DNA of 7,588 nt from an uncultured Bacilli bacterium (GCA_944351345.1 CALVPO010000068.1:1-7588); one strand, 5' to 3'; counted from the stretch's first letter, positions 1 through 6,483 are shown. Numbers and translations are program-made. Notes: a model not told the origin generated them from the sequence alone.

Positions 1-137
1 ATTACTAGAACTACTATAATAGTAAGCATAAGTACCACCTGTAATTAATACAGCATATATAAATAGACCTAATACTAAGTATTTATAGTATTTGCCCCCC
101 CCGAATTAACTTTCACGTAACTAAATATTTTCTTCAT
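1..137 (-). CDS. N-terminus of a putative membrane-anchored or secreted protein, out of frame at a G8 tract (partial)
   Basis: The start is an ATG at 137-135, preceded by AGGAGA (146-151) at 8-nt spacing. It opens MKKIFSYVKVNS and then enters eight consecutive G. With eight G the frame reads a few more residues and stops at TAG. With nine (or six) G it stays open to the window edge and reads a basic stretch GKYYKY, then a hydrophobic segment LVLGLFIYAVLI, then TGGTYAYYYSSSSN. That is a classic short cytoplasmic tail, a membrane/signal segment, then a Tyr/Ser-rich external stretch. With eight G the downstream frame has a TAA just before the tract and no ATG after it, so as written the protein is OFF. 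The gene runs off the left edge, so the function is unknown. The restored N-terminus strongly suggests a surface or secreted protein. The off-frame state could be phase variation, a mutation or a base-calling error. Confidence 0.55.
95..102. repeat. Homopolymeric C8/G8 tract inside coding start
   Basis: There are eight consecutive C on the plus strand (G on the coding minus strand), about 12 codons after the start of the left-edge gene. Such a run is striking in DNA this AT-rich. Changing its length by one base switches the reading frame between a short stop and a full membrane-segment N-terminus, as expected for slipped-strand phase variation. Confidence 0.8.
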
Positions 138-168
138 TATCACTTTCTCCTACTCTATTTCTAATCTA

Positions 169-197
169 ATTATACAGCAACTATTATAAAATTGAAA
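169..197 (-). promoter_or_regulatory. Putative promoter of the left-edge gene
   Basis: On the minus strand a TATAAT (169-174) lies about 30 nt upstream of the ATG at 137, with a weak -35-like TTTCAA at 192-197 (17-nt spacing). A second TATAAT at 183-188 could serve instead. Position relative to the ribosome binding site is right. AT-rich DNA gives chance matches, so confidence is modest. Confidence 0.4.
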
Positions 198-313
198 GTA
201 AAAAGAATATTATTTGTAATTATTTTATGATATGGTAATAGTATAAATATTTGTATTGTAGAATGTTACAATTTAGTTTATAATAATACCAAGAAAGTGT
301 TAGGTTAGATAAT

Positions 314-586
314 ATGGAAAAAGAAAAATTTATTAACGATATTAATAATGCTAGTAAAGATAAAAATAACCAGGAAGCTATTAAGTTAGAAGATAATATT
401 GAATATAGGTTTGAATTAACTAAAGAAGAAGCTTTAAACAAAGGAATTAACCAAGGTATTACTCAAAATACTATAAACACAATAAAGAATATGCTTAAAG
501 AAAAAATTCCTTATGAATTAATAAGCAAAGTAGTTGAAAAACCTATAAGTGAAATAAAAGAAATAGAAAAATCTATGAAAGATTAA
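314..586 (+). pseudogene. C-terminal remnant of an Rpn / PD-(D/E)XK nuclease-family transposase
   Basis: This 90-residue reading frame lacks any nuclease domain. It resembles the tail of Rpn-family recombination-promoting nucleases: a Gly/Gln-repeat helix (ALNKGINQGITQ, residues about 41-52), followed by a helix-turn-helix-like end of the form KNMLKEKIPYELISKVVEKPISEIKEI (residues about 59-85). In this family the tail usually follows an N-terminal catalytic region of about 200 residues, which is absent. The frame is open only back to 287, where it meets a TAA just upstream, and no further family sequence is recognisable. The ATG has only a weak AGG (302-304) upstream. Most likely it is a decayed mobile-element relic. 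It could still be expressed as a short protein. The family assignment is from pattern memory of the tail and is moderately secure. Confidence 0.5.
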
Positions 587-602
587 CTCTATTTCTTTTA
601 TT
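553..602 (+). terminator. Long hairpin at the end of the nuclease remnant
   Basis: A perfect 15-bp inverted repeat (553-567 with 588-602) encloses a 20-nt loop that itself holds a small AATCT/AGATT stem. The left arm lies inside the last codons of the remnant. The right arm and following bases are T-rich (TTTCTTTTATTATTT), compatible with a plus-strand terminator, although there is no clean U-tract after the stem. Confidence 0.4.
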
Positions 603-734
603 ATTTATAAAATCCCACTAAACTCTCATATATTAGCTATCATATTCTTGGATATAGTAAGTATATTAAAAATAATATTACTCGAATAAAAAGAAAAAAG
701 AATAAATTCATTCTAAAACTACTATCTATATTAA
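603..734. other. Short intergenic region, mostly featureless
   Basis: No reading frame of note was seen between the nuclease remnant and the rdgB-like gene. The only feature I can support here is the hairpin and U-tract at 686-714 that ends the minus-strand operon. Confidence 0.5.
686..714 (-). terminator. Terminator of the flavoprotein-rdgB operon
   Basis: On the minus strand, AGAATG-AATT-TATTCT (699-714) forms a 6-bp stem with one G-U pair and a 4-nt loop. It is followed directly by a U-rich run (TTTTTCTTTTTATT, 686-698). It begins about 20 nt after the stop codon of the rdgB-like gene. The stem is short and AT-rich, so efficiency is uncertain. Confidence 0.5.
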
Positions 735-1310
735 TCATAATTTTAAATTATCTAACTTATTCTTTAAATCTTTAATAGCCAAATATCTAGCACTACATTT
801 ATTCTTCTCTTCCATAGATAATTCTGCTAAAGTCTTACCACTATCAAGTAAAAATATAGAATCAAACCCAAAACCACCATCCCCTTTAGGTTTTTCTGCT
901 ATCTTACCTACTAACTCACCAACACCAACTAAAGTATTAACGCCATCATAATAAACTATATTACAAATAAAACGTACCTTTCTATCATTATCAGTATAAG
1001 ACTTCATCTTATCAATAAGTGCTAAATTTCTCTCTTCATCACTAACATCATTTCCTAAAAATCTATTAGTCATAACCCCAGGAAATCCATCTAATACATC
1101 AATACAAAGACCAGAATCATCAGCAATAACAGGTATACCTACCAAATCATATACATACTTAGCTTTCTTATAAGCATTATCATAGAAAGTATCCCCATCT
1201 TCCAAAACATCCACCTCTAAATTAACTTCCTTAAGACTCTTAATATCATATCCCTTTAATATTTCTCTTACTTCTCTAAGCTTCCCACTATTATTAGTAG
1301 CAAAAATCAT
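735..1310 (-). CDS. rdgB: RdgB/HAM1-family XTP/dITP diphosphatase
   Basis: This enzyme hydrolyses non-canonical purine triphosphates (dITP, ITP, XTP) to monophosphates, keeping deaminated bases out of DNA and RNA; it acts in the cytoplasm. The 191-residue length is usual for the family. Family marks in order are TNNSGK at 5-10 (phosphate/substrate loop), ADDSGL at 63-68 with the catalytic Asp, GFPGV at 75-79 followed by NRF, GGFGFDSIF at 145-153 (usually GFGYDPIF), and EEKN at 167-170. The normally invariant SHR base-recognition motif reads SAR (173-175). The ATG at 1310 has a GGAAGTG ribosome binding site about 8 nt upstream. It is the last gene of the operon, starting 24 nt after the stop of the FAD oxidoreductase. 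Family assignment is firm. The altered SHR and GYDP motifs leave some doubt about substrate preference. Confidence 0.93.
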   Translation of the reverse strand: MIFATNNSGKLREVREILKGYDIKSLKEVNLEVDVLEDGDTFYDNAYKKAKYVYDLVGIPVIADDSGLCIDVLDGFPGVMTNRFLGNDVSDEERNLALIDKMKSYTDNDRKVRFICNIVYYDGVNTLVGVGELVGKIAEKPKGDGGFGFDSIFLLDSGKTLAELSMEEKNKCSARYLAIKDLKNKLDNLKL

Positions 1311-1334
1311 TATTTCACTTCCAATCTATCTTTT

Positions 1335-2936
1335 TTAAGAAAAATTCTTATAAACACTAGCAATTCTCTCAAAAGTAACTAACCCATCTATAGCTGCAGA
1401 AGTTATACCTCCAGCATAACCAGCTCCCTCTCCACTAGGATATATTCCAAGAACACTAGCTTCCCCATTATCATCTCTCATTATTCTAACAGGAGAAGAA
1501 GTTCTAGCCTCTGGCCCCGCTATAATAGCATCATCACTAGCAAACCCCTTAATTTTTTTATCAAAAGAAATTATCCCTTCTTTCAAAGCATTATTAATAT
1601 AATCAGGAAATATCTCATTAACATCACAAAATTCATAATTTCCTTTAAATACAGGCTTAACACTACCAAACATACTAGAAATTCTATTATTCTTATAATC
1701 TCCAAATAAAGAAACTGGTATTTTACCTCTTCCCAACTCATAAGCCTTATGCTCAATTTTTCTTTGAAACTCTATACCATCCATAGGACTAGTTCCATAA
1801 TCATCAAGAGATACAGTAACAATAACCGCACTATTAGCATTACCACTATCTCTATTATAATTACTCATTCCATTAACACAAAGCCCTCCCTGTTCACTAG
1901 AAGCATTAATAACATATCCCCCAGGACACATACAAAAAGTATAAACACCTCTACCATCACTAGATCTAGCTGTTAATTTATAACTAGCAGCCTTTAGCAA
2001 TTTATGATACTTAACACCATATTGACTAAGATTAATCATCTCTTGTTTGTGTTGAATCCTAATACCAACAGCAAACGGTTTAGCCTTCATCTCAATTTTT
2101 TTCTTATAAAGCATCCGGATAGTATCCCTAGCACTATGTCCTATAGCAAGCACTAAAACATCACAAGGCAAAACCTCTTTATTATTAAGAACAACAGCCT
2201 CTAACTTATTATTACTAATATTTATATCTGTAAGACAAGTATTAAACCTAACCTCTCCTCCTAATTCTATAATTTTATTTCTAATAGAACTAACAACCCT
2301 CTTAAGTAAATCAGTCCCAATATGTGGCTTATTTTCATATAAAATCTCACTAGGTGCTCCATTTTCAACAAAAATAGAAAATACTTTTTTATGATAATTA
2401 TTCTTATCTTTAATTAATGTATTAAGCTTACCATCAGAAAAAGTACCAGCACCACCTTCTCCAAACTGAATATTAGAATTATTATCTAACTTACCAGTCT
2501 TCCAAAATAAATTAACATCCTTATCTCTTTCTAAAACATTCTTTCCTCTCTCAATAATAATAGGCTTATATCCATAAAGTGCTAACATATAGCCACATAT
2601 CAAACCACATGGACCACTTCCAACAACAACAGGCCTATTTTCTAATTTTTTACTCCCCTTTGCTTCAAATTTATATTCTTCATCACTAACCATTAATATA
2701 TCATTACTAGATCTAACTTTATTAAAAACACTATTCTCATTATCAACTAAAACATCAACAATATAACTATAATAAAGATCAGGCTTTCTCCTAGCATCAA
2801 TAGACCTCTTAACAACCTTAAAAGAAACTATATCACTAACTTTAATACCAAGCCGTCTAGCAACAATATCCATAACTTCATCCATTGCCTTATTAGATAC
2901 TCTAACTTTAATTTGTCTTAACCTAATCACTTTCAT
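1335..2936 (-). CDS. COG2509-type NAD(P)/FAD-dependent oxidoreductase
   Basis: This is a 533-residue flavoprotein of unknown substrate. An N-terminal domain of about 95 residues (MKVIRLRQIKV, then a small alpha/beta stretch with the basic RSIDARRKPD) precedes the Rossmann FAD-binding site GSGPCG at 106-111. Further marks are a GEGGAGTFSDGKL block near 160 and GHSARDT near 265, both typical of this family. The C-terminal FAD-closing motif YPSGEGAGYAGGITSAA lies near 500. The family is widespread in Gram-positives and usually annotated as an uncharacterised FAD dehydrogenase. The gene overlaps the upstream flavoprotein by 14 bases, suggesting translational coupling. Start choice is supported by the conserved beginning and the overlap. 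Family is clear; the reaction is not known to me. Confidence 0.9.
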   Translation of the reverse strand: MKVIRLRQIKVRVSNKAMDEVMDIVARRLGIKVSDIVSFKVVKRSIDARRKPDLYYSYIVDVLVDNENSVFNKVRSSNDILMVSDEEYKFEAKGSKKLENRPVVVGSGPCGLICGYMLALYGYKPIIIERGKNVLERDKDVNLFWKTGKLDNNSNIQFGEGGAGTFSDGKLNTLIKDKNNYHKKVFSIFVENGAPSEILYENKPHIGTDLLKRVVSSIRNKIIELGGEVRFNTCLTDINISNNKLEAVVLNNKEVLPCDVLVLAIGHSARDTIRMLYKKKIEMKAKPFAVGIRIQHKQEMINLSQYGVKYHKLLKAASYKLTARSSDGRGVYTFCMCPGGYVINASSEQGGLCVNGMSNYNRDSGNANSAVIVTVSLDDYGTSPMDGIEFQRKIEHKAYELGRGKIPVSLFGDYKNNRISSMFGSVKPVFKGNYEFCDVNEIFPDYINNALKEGIISFDKKIKGFASDDAIIAGPEARTSSPVRIMRDDNGEASVLGIYPSGEGAGYAGGITSAAIDGLVTFERIASVYKNFS

Positions 2937-4143
2937 TCACCACACTATTACCAGCAATAATACCAGTAGTCCAAGCAAATCCCAAATTATAGCCACCACA
3001 ATCACCATCTACATCTAAAACTTCACCAACAATATATAAATTTTTAACAATTAAAGATTCCATCGTCAAAAGATTAATCTCCCTAATAGATACTCCACCA
3101 GAACAAACCTGAGCATCCCTAAATAACTTAGTCCCATTAATATCAACTCTAAAAGAAACTAACTTAGATGCCAATTTAGCTTTATCTTTTTCTGATAAAT
3201 CACTATAATAACGATTTCCTAAATCTAAAGCAATAACATTACTTAACTTATAATTTAATATATTATCCAAAATTTCTACTACAGTCCTACCACTACATTT
3301 CTTATCATAATCATCTAAAAATAATATCATACTAGAAACATCACTTGCTAAAGTAGGAACAAAATTAATAACTAAAGAATATTTTTTATTATTACTTACA
3401 CCTCTTGCTATAATACCACTAAGCTGCATAGCACAAATACCACTAATTCCATAATTAGTAAGCATAAGCTCTCCTTCCTCTTCCCTAATAAATTCATTAT
3501 CTTGATATAACTTTATTCTACTAAATACTCTAACACCAGCCCATTTCTTCGTAATTTTATCATCAACTACTAACTGAACTAAAGCTGGAAAAACATCAAC
3601 TATATTATGATTAAAACTAGCAGCAAGTTTATAAGAATTAATATTATCAAAATTATAATAAGCATAACTACCAGTTGCTAATATCAACTTATCTGCCTGA
3701 TAATTACCAATATTACTACTAACAATAAAACCATTAGCATTACGCTTTATACCTATAACATAACAATCATTAACAATAACAACTCCTAATCTTTTAACTT
3801 CTAATAAAAGAGCATTCAAAACACTAACAGCCTGATTAGAATAAGGATAATAATATCCATCACGTACTCTAGGCACAATACCAATAGATTTAAAAAAATC
3901 CAAAACTAATTCTTTATTTTTTAAATTAATAATTTTATCCAAAAGATTACTATTATAACTATCATAGTGTTTAACAGACATATCCTCATTATAATAATTA
4001 CACTTACCATTACCAGTAACAAGTAACTTCTTACCACAAGTATGAGCCCTTTCTAAAATAGTAACAGATGCCCCATTTCTAGCAGAAACTATAGCCGAAA
4101 CAAGCCCTGATGCACCACCACCTACAACAATAACTCTATTCAT
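2923..4143 (-). CDS. HI0933/BaiN-family FAD-binding oxidoreductase
   Basis: This is a 406-residue flavoprotein of the HI0933-like (BaiN/RdsA) family, a two-dinucleotide-binding-fold enzyme whose physiological substrate is unsettled. Marks in order are GGGASGL at 8-14 (FAD pyrophosphate), GKKLLVTGNGKCN at 37-49, ATGS at 156-159, FPALV at 185-189, and GELMLTNYGISG at 224-235. At the C-terminus are VCSGGV at 346-351 and GEVLDVDGDCGGYNL at 373-387, the family's diagnostic FAD-contacting end. Length is normal. The ATG at 4143 has GAGAGGTG upstream and is the first gene of the minus-strand operon. It ends in TAG, 14 bases inside the next gene. Two unlike flavoproteins in tandem suggest linked redox roles, but the sequence does not show which. 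Confidence 0.93.
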   Translation of the reverse strand: MNRVIVVGGGASGLVSAIVSARNGASVTILERAHTCGKKLLVTGNGKCNYYNEDMSVKHYDSYNSNLLDKIINLKNKELVLDFFKSIGIVPRVRDGYYYPYSNQAVSVLNALLLEVKRLGVVIVNDCYVIGIKRNANGFIVSSNIGNYQADKLILATGSYAYYNFDNINSYKLAASFNHNIVDVFPALVQLVVDDKITKKWAGVRVFSRIKLYQDNEFIREEEGELMLTNYGISGICAMQLSGIIARGVSNNKKYSLVINFVPTLASDVSSMILFLDDYDKKCSGRTVVEILDNILNYKLSNVIALDLGNRYYSDLSEKDKAKLASKLVSFRVDINGTKLFRDAQVCSGGVSIREINLLTMESLIVKNLYIVGEVLDVDGDCGGYNLGFAWTTGIIAGNSVVNESD

Positions 4144-4164
4144 GATTCACCTCTCATAACATCT

Positions 4165-4173
4165 ATTATAACA
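4165..4173 (-). promoter_or_regulatory. Extended -10 promoter of the flavoprotein-rdgB operon
   Basis: TGTTATAAT on the minus strand (TATAAT at 4165-4170 with the TGn extension) lies about 22 nt upstream of the ATG at 4143. No convincing -35 is found at 16-18 nt, which is usual for extended -10 promoters. It sits back to back with the femX promoter. Confidence 0.55.
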
Positions 4174-4242
4174 TTTATAAATATAAAAGGAAGTAAAAAT
4201 AAAATATCTAGTTTACTTTTTGTATATAATTTTATAATTTTA

Positions 4243-4251
4243 TGATATAAT
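4243..4251 (+). promoter_or_regulatory. Extended -10 promoter of the femX-like gene
   Basis: TGATATAAT (TATAAT at 4246-4251 plus the TGn extension) lies 23 nt before the start codon. The -35 region has only a poor match. The inferred transcript starts near 4258, just before the AGGAGG at 4263-4268, giving a very short leader. Confidence 0.6.
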
Positions 4252-4274
4252 ATTTCTAGATAAGGAGGAGTTAT

Positions 4275-5453
4275 ATGGATATTATAGAATTAACAGAACT
4301 ACAATTTAAAAACTATTCTAATCTTCATAGTAAAAAAAATTATAAACAAAGTGTTGAATACGCAACACTAGAAGAATCAAAAGGATATAAAAAATTATAT
4401 TTAGCCTTAATAGATGAAAGCAATAACGTCCATGCAGCTACTATGATATTAGAAAAACGTCTAAATGGAAAATTTAAATATGGCTATATACCTAATGGAT
4501 ATTTAATCGATTTATATAATTATGGACTCCTAGAATTATTTACAACAGAATTAAAAGCATATTTAAAAAATTTAAACTACATCTTTATAAGATTAACTCC
4601 TCTATTCAATTATCAAGTGTATAATAGTGATTTTATCTTAAAAGAAAATAATAGTTATATAATTAATTCCTTAAAAAAATTAAATTACAACTACTTACCA
4701 AATAATTCAAAATATAAAATGGTCTTAACTACAAACAATATAAATAATACCTTTGCCTCATTTAAAAGAAGTTTAAGAAGAAATATTAATGATTGTTTAA
4801 AAAAAGGTATTACAGTTCATCAAGGAACAAAAGATGATTTAGAAAAATTTCTAAATTTTATAGAAAATAAAGATTATTATAAAAAAATGATAGAAATATT
4901 TAACAACTCAAATAATAATTTTGAATTTTATTTTGGCAAATTAAATCCCGAGACATACATAAATAATTATAGATATCTTTTAAAAAAAGAGCAAATAAAA
5001 AACGAACAATTAAATAACAAATTAAAAAATCCTAGAATAAAAAAAACAAATAACTTGTTAACAAAAAAAATGACTTCTGATAGATTAGTCACTAAATATC
5101 ATAACGAAATAATTAATGGTACAAATATCTATAAAATGTATCCTCAAGGATTAATTATTTCTGCTGTTGGTATAATAACTAATAAAAAAGAAGTCTCATT
5201 TATAACAGAAGGATATGATAAAAACTTTAGTAACATAAGAAGTATATCCATGATTAAATGGGAAATAATAAAACGACATATGCAGAATGGATATAAAATA
5301 TTTGATTTAGGCATGATAGGTATTAATAATATCTATAACACTAAAAATGGTTTTAATGGTAATATAATAGAATATTCAAATACTTTTGATCTACCAATTA
5401 ATGATATGTTTTATAAATTATATAACTATGCTAAAAAAGATAATATAAAATAA
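4275..5453 (+). CDS. FemA/FemB/FemX-family peptidoglycan bridge aminoacyltransferase
   Basis: Enzymes of this family move an amino acid (Gly, Ser or Ala) from aminoacyl-tRNA onto the stem-peptide lysine of lipid II or onto the growing cross-bridge, at the inner face of the membrane. The 392 residues show two GNAT-like halves. The first is about 1-150, with YKKLYLALIDESNNVHAATM. The second begins near 151, with the family-typical FKRSLRRNINDCLKKGI at 163-179. A charged helical arm at about 225-280, rich in Lys/Asn/Leu, matches the coiled-coil tRNA-binding arm of FemA. The end carries FDLGMIG at 343-349 and the GF...EYSNTFDLP block at 359-374. A consensus AGGAGG lies 6 nt before the ATG, so the start is secure. 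It stands alone on the plus strand. Which amino acid it adds cannot be read from the sequence. Confidence 0.92.
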   Translation: MDIIELTELQFKNYSNLHSKKNYKQSVEYATLEESKGYKKLYLALIDESNNVHAATMILEKRLNGKFKYGYIPNGYLIDLYNYGLLELFTTELKAYLKNLNYIFIRLTPLFNYQVYNSDFILKENNSYIINSLKKLNYNYLPNNSKYKMVLTTNNINNTFASFKRSLRRNINDCLKKGITVHQGTKDDLEKFLNFIENKDYYKKMIEIFNNSNNNFEFYFGKLNPETYINNYRYLLKKEQIKNEQLNNKLKNPRIKKTNNLLTKKMTSDRLVTKYHNEIINGTNIYKMYPQGLIISAVGIITNKKEVSFITEGYDKNFSNIRSISMIKWEIIKRHMQNGYKIFDLGMIGINNIYNTKNGFNGNIIEYSNTFDLPINDMFYKLYNYAKKDNIK

Positions 5454-5459
5454 ATAATT

Positions 5460-5492
5460 AAAACTACATCTAAAACTTAAAGATGTAGTTTT
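5460..5492. terminator. Bidirectional terminator between femX-like gene and tcdA
   Basis: A perfect 12-bp inverted repeat (5460-5471 with 5481-5492, 9-nt loop) has A-runs on the left flank and T-runs on the right, extendable by ATT/AAT past a one-base bulge. It starts 6 nt after the femX-like stop codon. The right arm reaches the stop codon of the converging tcdA gene. It can end transcripts from both sides. Confidence 0.8.
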
Positions 5493-6169
5493 TAATTATA
5501 ATTTATAATATCTCCAATCACATAATTAGCACATAATATCCCAGCACATGCAGGCACAAACATCATAGAAGGAATATCACCAACAAATTTAGGATTAACT
5601 TCTTTAGAATAAACCACCATAACTTTTCCATTTATATTATTATTTTTTAAATACTTTCTTATTTTCTTAGCAATAGGATCATAGCTAGTTTTTCTAATAT
5701 CACATACTTCCAACAAACTAGGATTAAATTTATTACCAGTACCCATACTAGATATAAATTTAATTTTTTTATCTAAACAAATCTTTATTAACTCTTGCTT
5801 AACTAAAACAGTATCACAACAATCAATTAAATAATCAAATTTATATTGAAATAATACATCAATGTTATCCAAAGTAATTTTTAGAGACAATTTAGTAATA
5901 TTGCAGCTAGGATTAATAGTTAAAACTCTAGCTTCTATCTCATCTGTTTTTAATTTTCCAATATTTAAAATATTAGTCATAACTTGCCTATTTAAATTAG
6001 TAACATCTATAGTATCATAATCAACAATTATAATATTTTCTACTCCACTTCTAACCAAAGCTTCAACCGCATAACTACCTACTCCTCCTAAACCAACAAC
6101 CATAACTATCTTGCTTTTTAATAATTTAATATTATTATCACCAATAAATTTTGCTACTCTATCAAACAT
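5492..6169 (-). CDS. tcdA: tRNA threonylcarbamoyladenosine dehydratase TcdA (CsdL/YgdL, ThiF/E1-like)
   Basis: TcdA uses ATP to cyclise t6A at position 37 of ANN-decoding tRNAs to ct6A. From this start it has 225 residues. Visible marks (numbered from the upstream ATG at 6184) are FDRVAKFIG, the nucleotide loop GLGGVG at 31-36, VDYDTIDVTNLNRQ at 54-67 (adenylation Asp and Arg), DCCDT at 121-125, SSMGTGNKFNP at 145-155, DIRKTSYDP at 162-170 and VPACAG at 210-215. The last three separate TcdA from ThiF/MoeB, and no zinc-binding Cys pairs are seen. The ATG at 6169 is preferred because GATGGTGG lies 8 nt before it. The ATG at 6184 adds five residues and has no good ribosome binding site. It lies downstream of a structured RNA and a terminator-like hairpin, and converges with the femX-like gene. 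Confidence 0.9.
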   Translation of the reverse strand: MFDRVAKFIGDNNIKLLKSKIVMVVGLGGVGSYAVEALVRSGVENIIIVDYDTIDVTNLNRQVMTNILNIGKLKTDEIEARVLTINPSCNITKLSLKITLDNIDVLFQYKFDYLIDCCDTVLVKQELIKICLDKKIKFISSMGTGNKFNPSLLEVCDIRKTSYDPIAKKIRKYLKNNNINGKVMVVYSKEVNPKFVGDIPSMMFVPACAGILCANYVIGDIINYN

Positions 6170-6188
6170 ATTAATTACCACCATCTTT

Positions 6189-6194
6189 AGTATA
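6189..6194 (-). promoter_or_regulatory. Possible -10 element for tcdA
   Basis: TATACT on the minus strand would start transcription near 6182, just upstream of GGTGG and the ATG at 6169. This would make the upstream ATG at 6184 unusable. No good -35 is visible, and the spacer would lie inside the hairpin at 6200-6221, so this is tentative. Confidence 0.3.
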
Positions 6195-6221
6195 GAAAAA
6201 GAACAAGTATAAACTTATTCT
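6191..6221 (-). terminator. Terminator-like hairpin just upstream of tcdA
   Basis: On the minus strand AGAATAAG-TTTATA-CTTGTTCT (6200-6221) forms an 8-bp stem with one G-U pair and a 6-nt loop. It is followed by TTTTTCTAT. It lies between the structured RNA and tcdA, 16 nt from the 6184 ATG. It may simply end the RNA, or act as an attenuator for read-through into tcdA. Confidence 0.55.
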
Positions 6222-6225
6222 AAAA

Positions 6226-6415
6226 ATAAAAAAATAAAACCCAAAGAGCCGACTCACGGAAAGATAAAACCATGCGCGTATACCACATGGCGGTAAACCG
6301 CACATATTAATTAGGATCCCTACTTATAGTAAGTCTTCAACACATAATATGATATAGGCTCCCTTATATATCTTTAGTTGGTTTTATACAGTGTGATATC
6401 GCATACCCTCTAGGT
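6226..6415 (-). ncRNA. Highly structured RNA of about 185 nt, family not recognised
   Basis: No protein frame fits, yet the stretch is more GC-rich than its surroundings and folds well on the minus strand. Helices are P1 6406-6415/6239-6248 (10 bp with G-U), a 4-bp helix 6393-6396/6254-6257, P3 6380-6387/6264-6271 (8 bp), hairpin A 6367-6372/6351-6356, hairpin B 6330-6334/6322-6326, and hairpin C 6299-6305/6272-6278 topped by 6290-6295/6281-6286. Hairpin C abuts P3 and could stack on it. The loop of hairpin A (6357-6363) can pair with 6244-6250, either as a pseudoknot or as an alternative to part of P1. The 3' end runs into a long U-rich tract (6223-6238). I see no signature of SRP RNA, RNase P, tmRNA or a T-box, and the branched fold is unlike 6S RNA. 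A raiA-type RNA or a riboswitch remains possible. Direction is set by the promoter on one side and the U-tract on the other. Confidence 0.7.
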
Positions 6416-6421
6416 AATTAT

Positions 6422-6430
6422 ATTATAACA
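6422..6430 (-). promoter_or_regulatory. Extended -10 promoter of the structured RNA
   Basis: TGTTATAAT on the minus strand (TATAAT at 6422-6427 plus TGn) places the start near 6415, which is exactly where the closing helix P1 begins. A second overlapping TATAAT is at 6417-6422. The -35 match is poor. Confidence 0.6.
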
Positions 6431-6461
6431 CATTAATTAACTTATATTCCTAAATTAACTT

Positions 6462-6480
6462 AAAAGTTATTATATATAAC
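6462..6480 (-). terminator. Weak hairpin after tRNA-Gln
   Basis: GTTAT-ATATA-ATAAC (6466-6480 on the minus strand) followed by TTTT could end the tRNA transcript, 3 nt past the CCA end. The stem is only 5 bp, nearly all A-T, so this is tentative. Confidence 0.3.
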
Positions 6481-6483
6481 AAT

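Noticed and set aside
220..441. 73-residue minus-strand frame, hydrophobic and Leu/Ser-rich
   Set aside because: It lies antisense to the nuclease remnant, has no good ribosome binding site, and its low-complexity composition is what AT-rich antisense DNA gives.
735..737. TGA read as tryptophan (Mycoplasma code)
   Set aside because: All tryptophans seen in the conserved proteins use TGG, and the rdgB-like gene ends at TGA at the normal family length.
1749..1976. 75-residue plus-strand frame, Ser/Thr/Ile-rich
   Set aside because: It is antisense to the conserved FAD oxidoreductase, with low-complexity translation and no start signals.
6226..6415. T-box, SRP RNA, RNase P, tmRNA or 6S RNA
   Set aside because: No AGGGTGGNACCGCG, GGAAG/AGCA SRP loop, GAGGAAAGTC or tRNA-like tmRNA ends were found. 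The branched fold differs from the single rod of 6S RNA.
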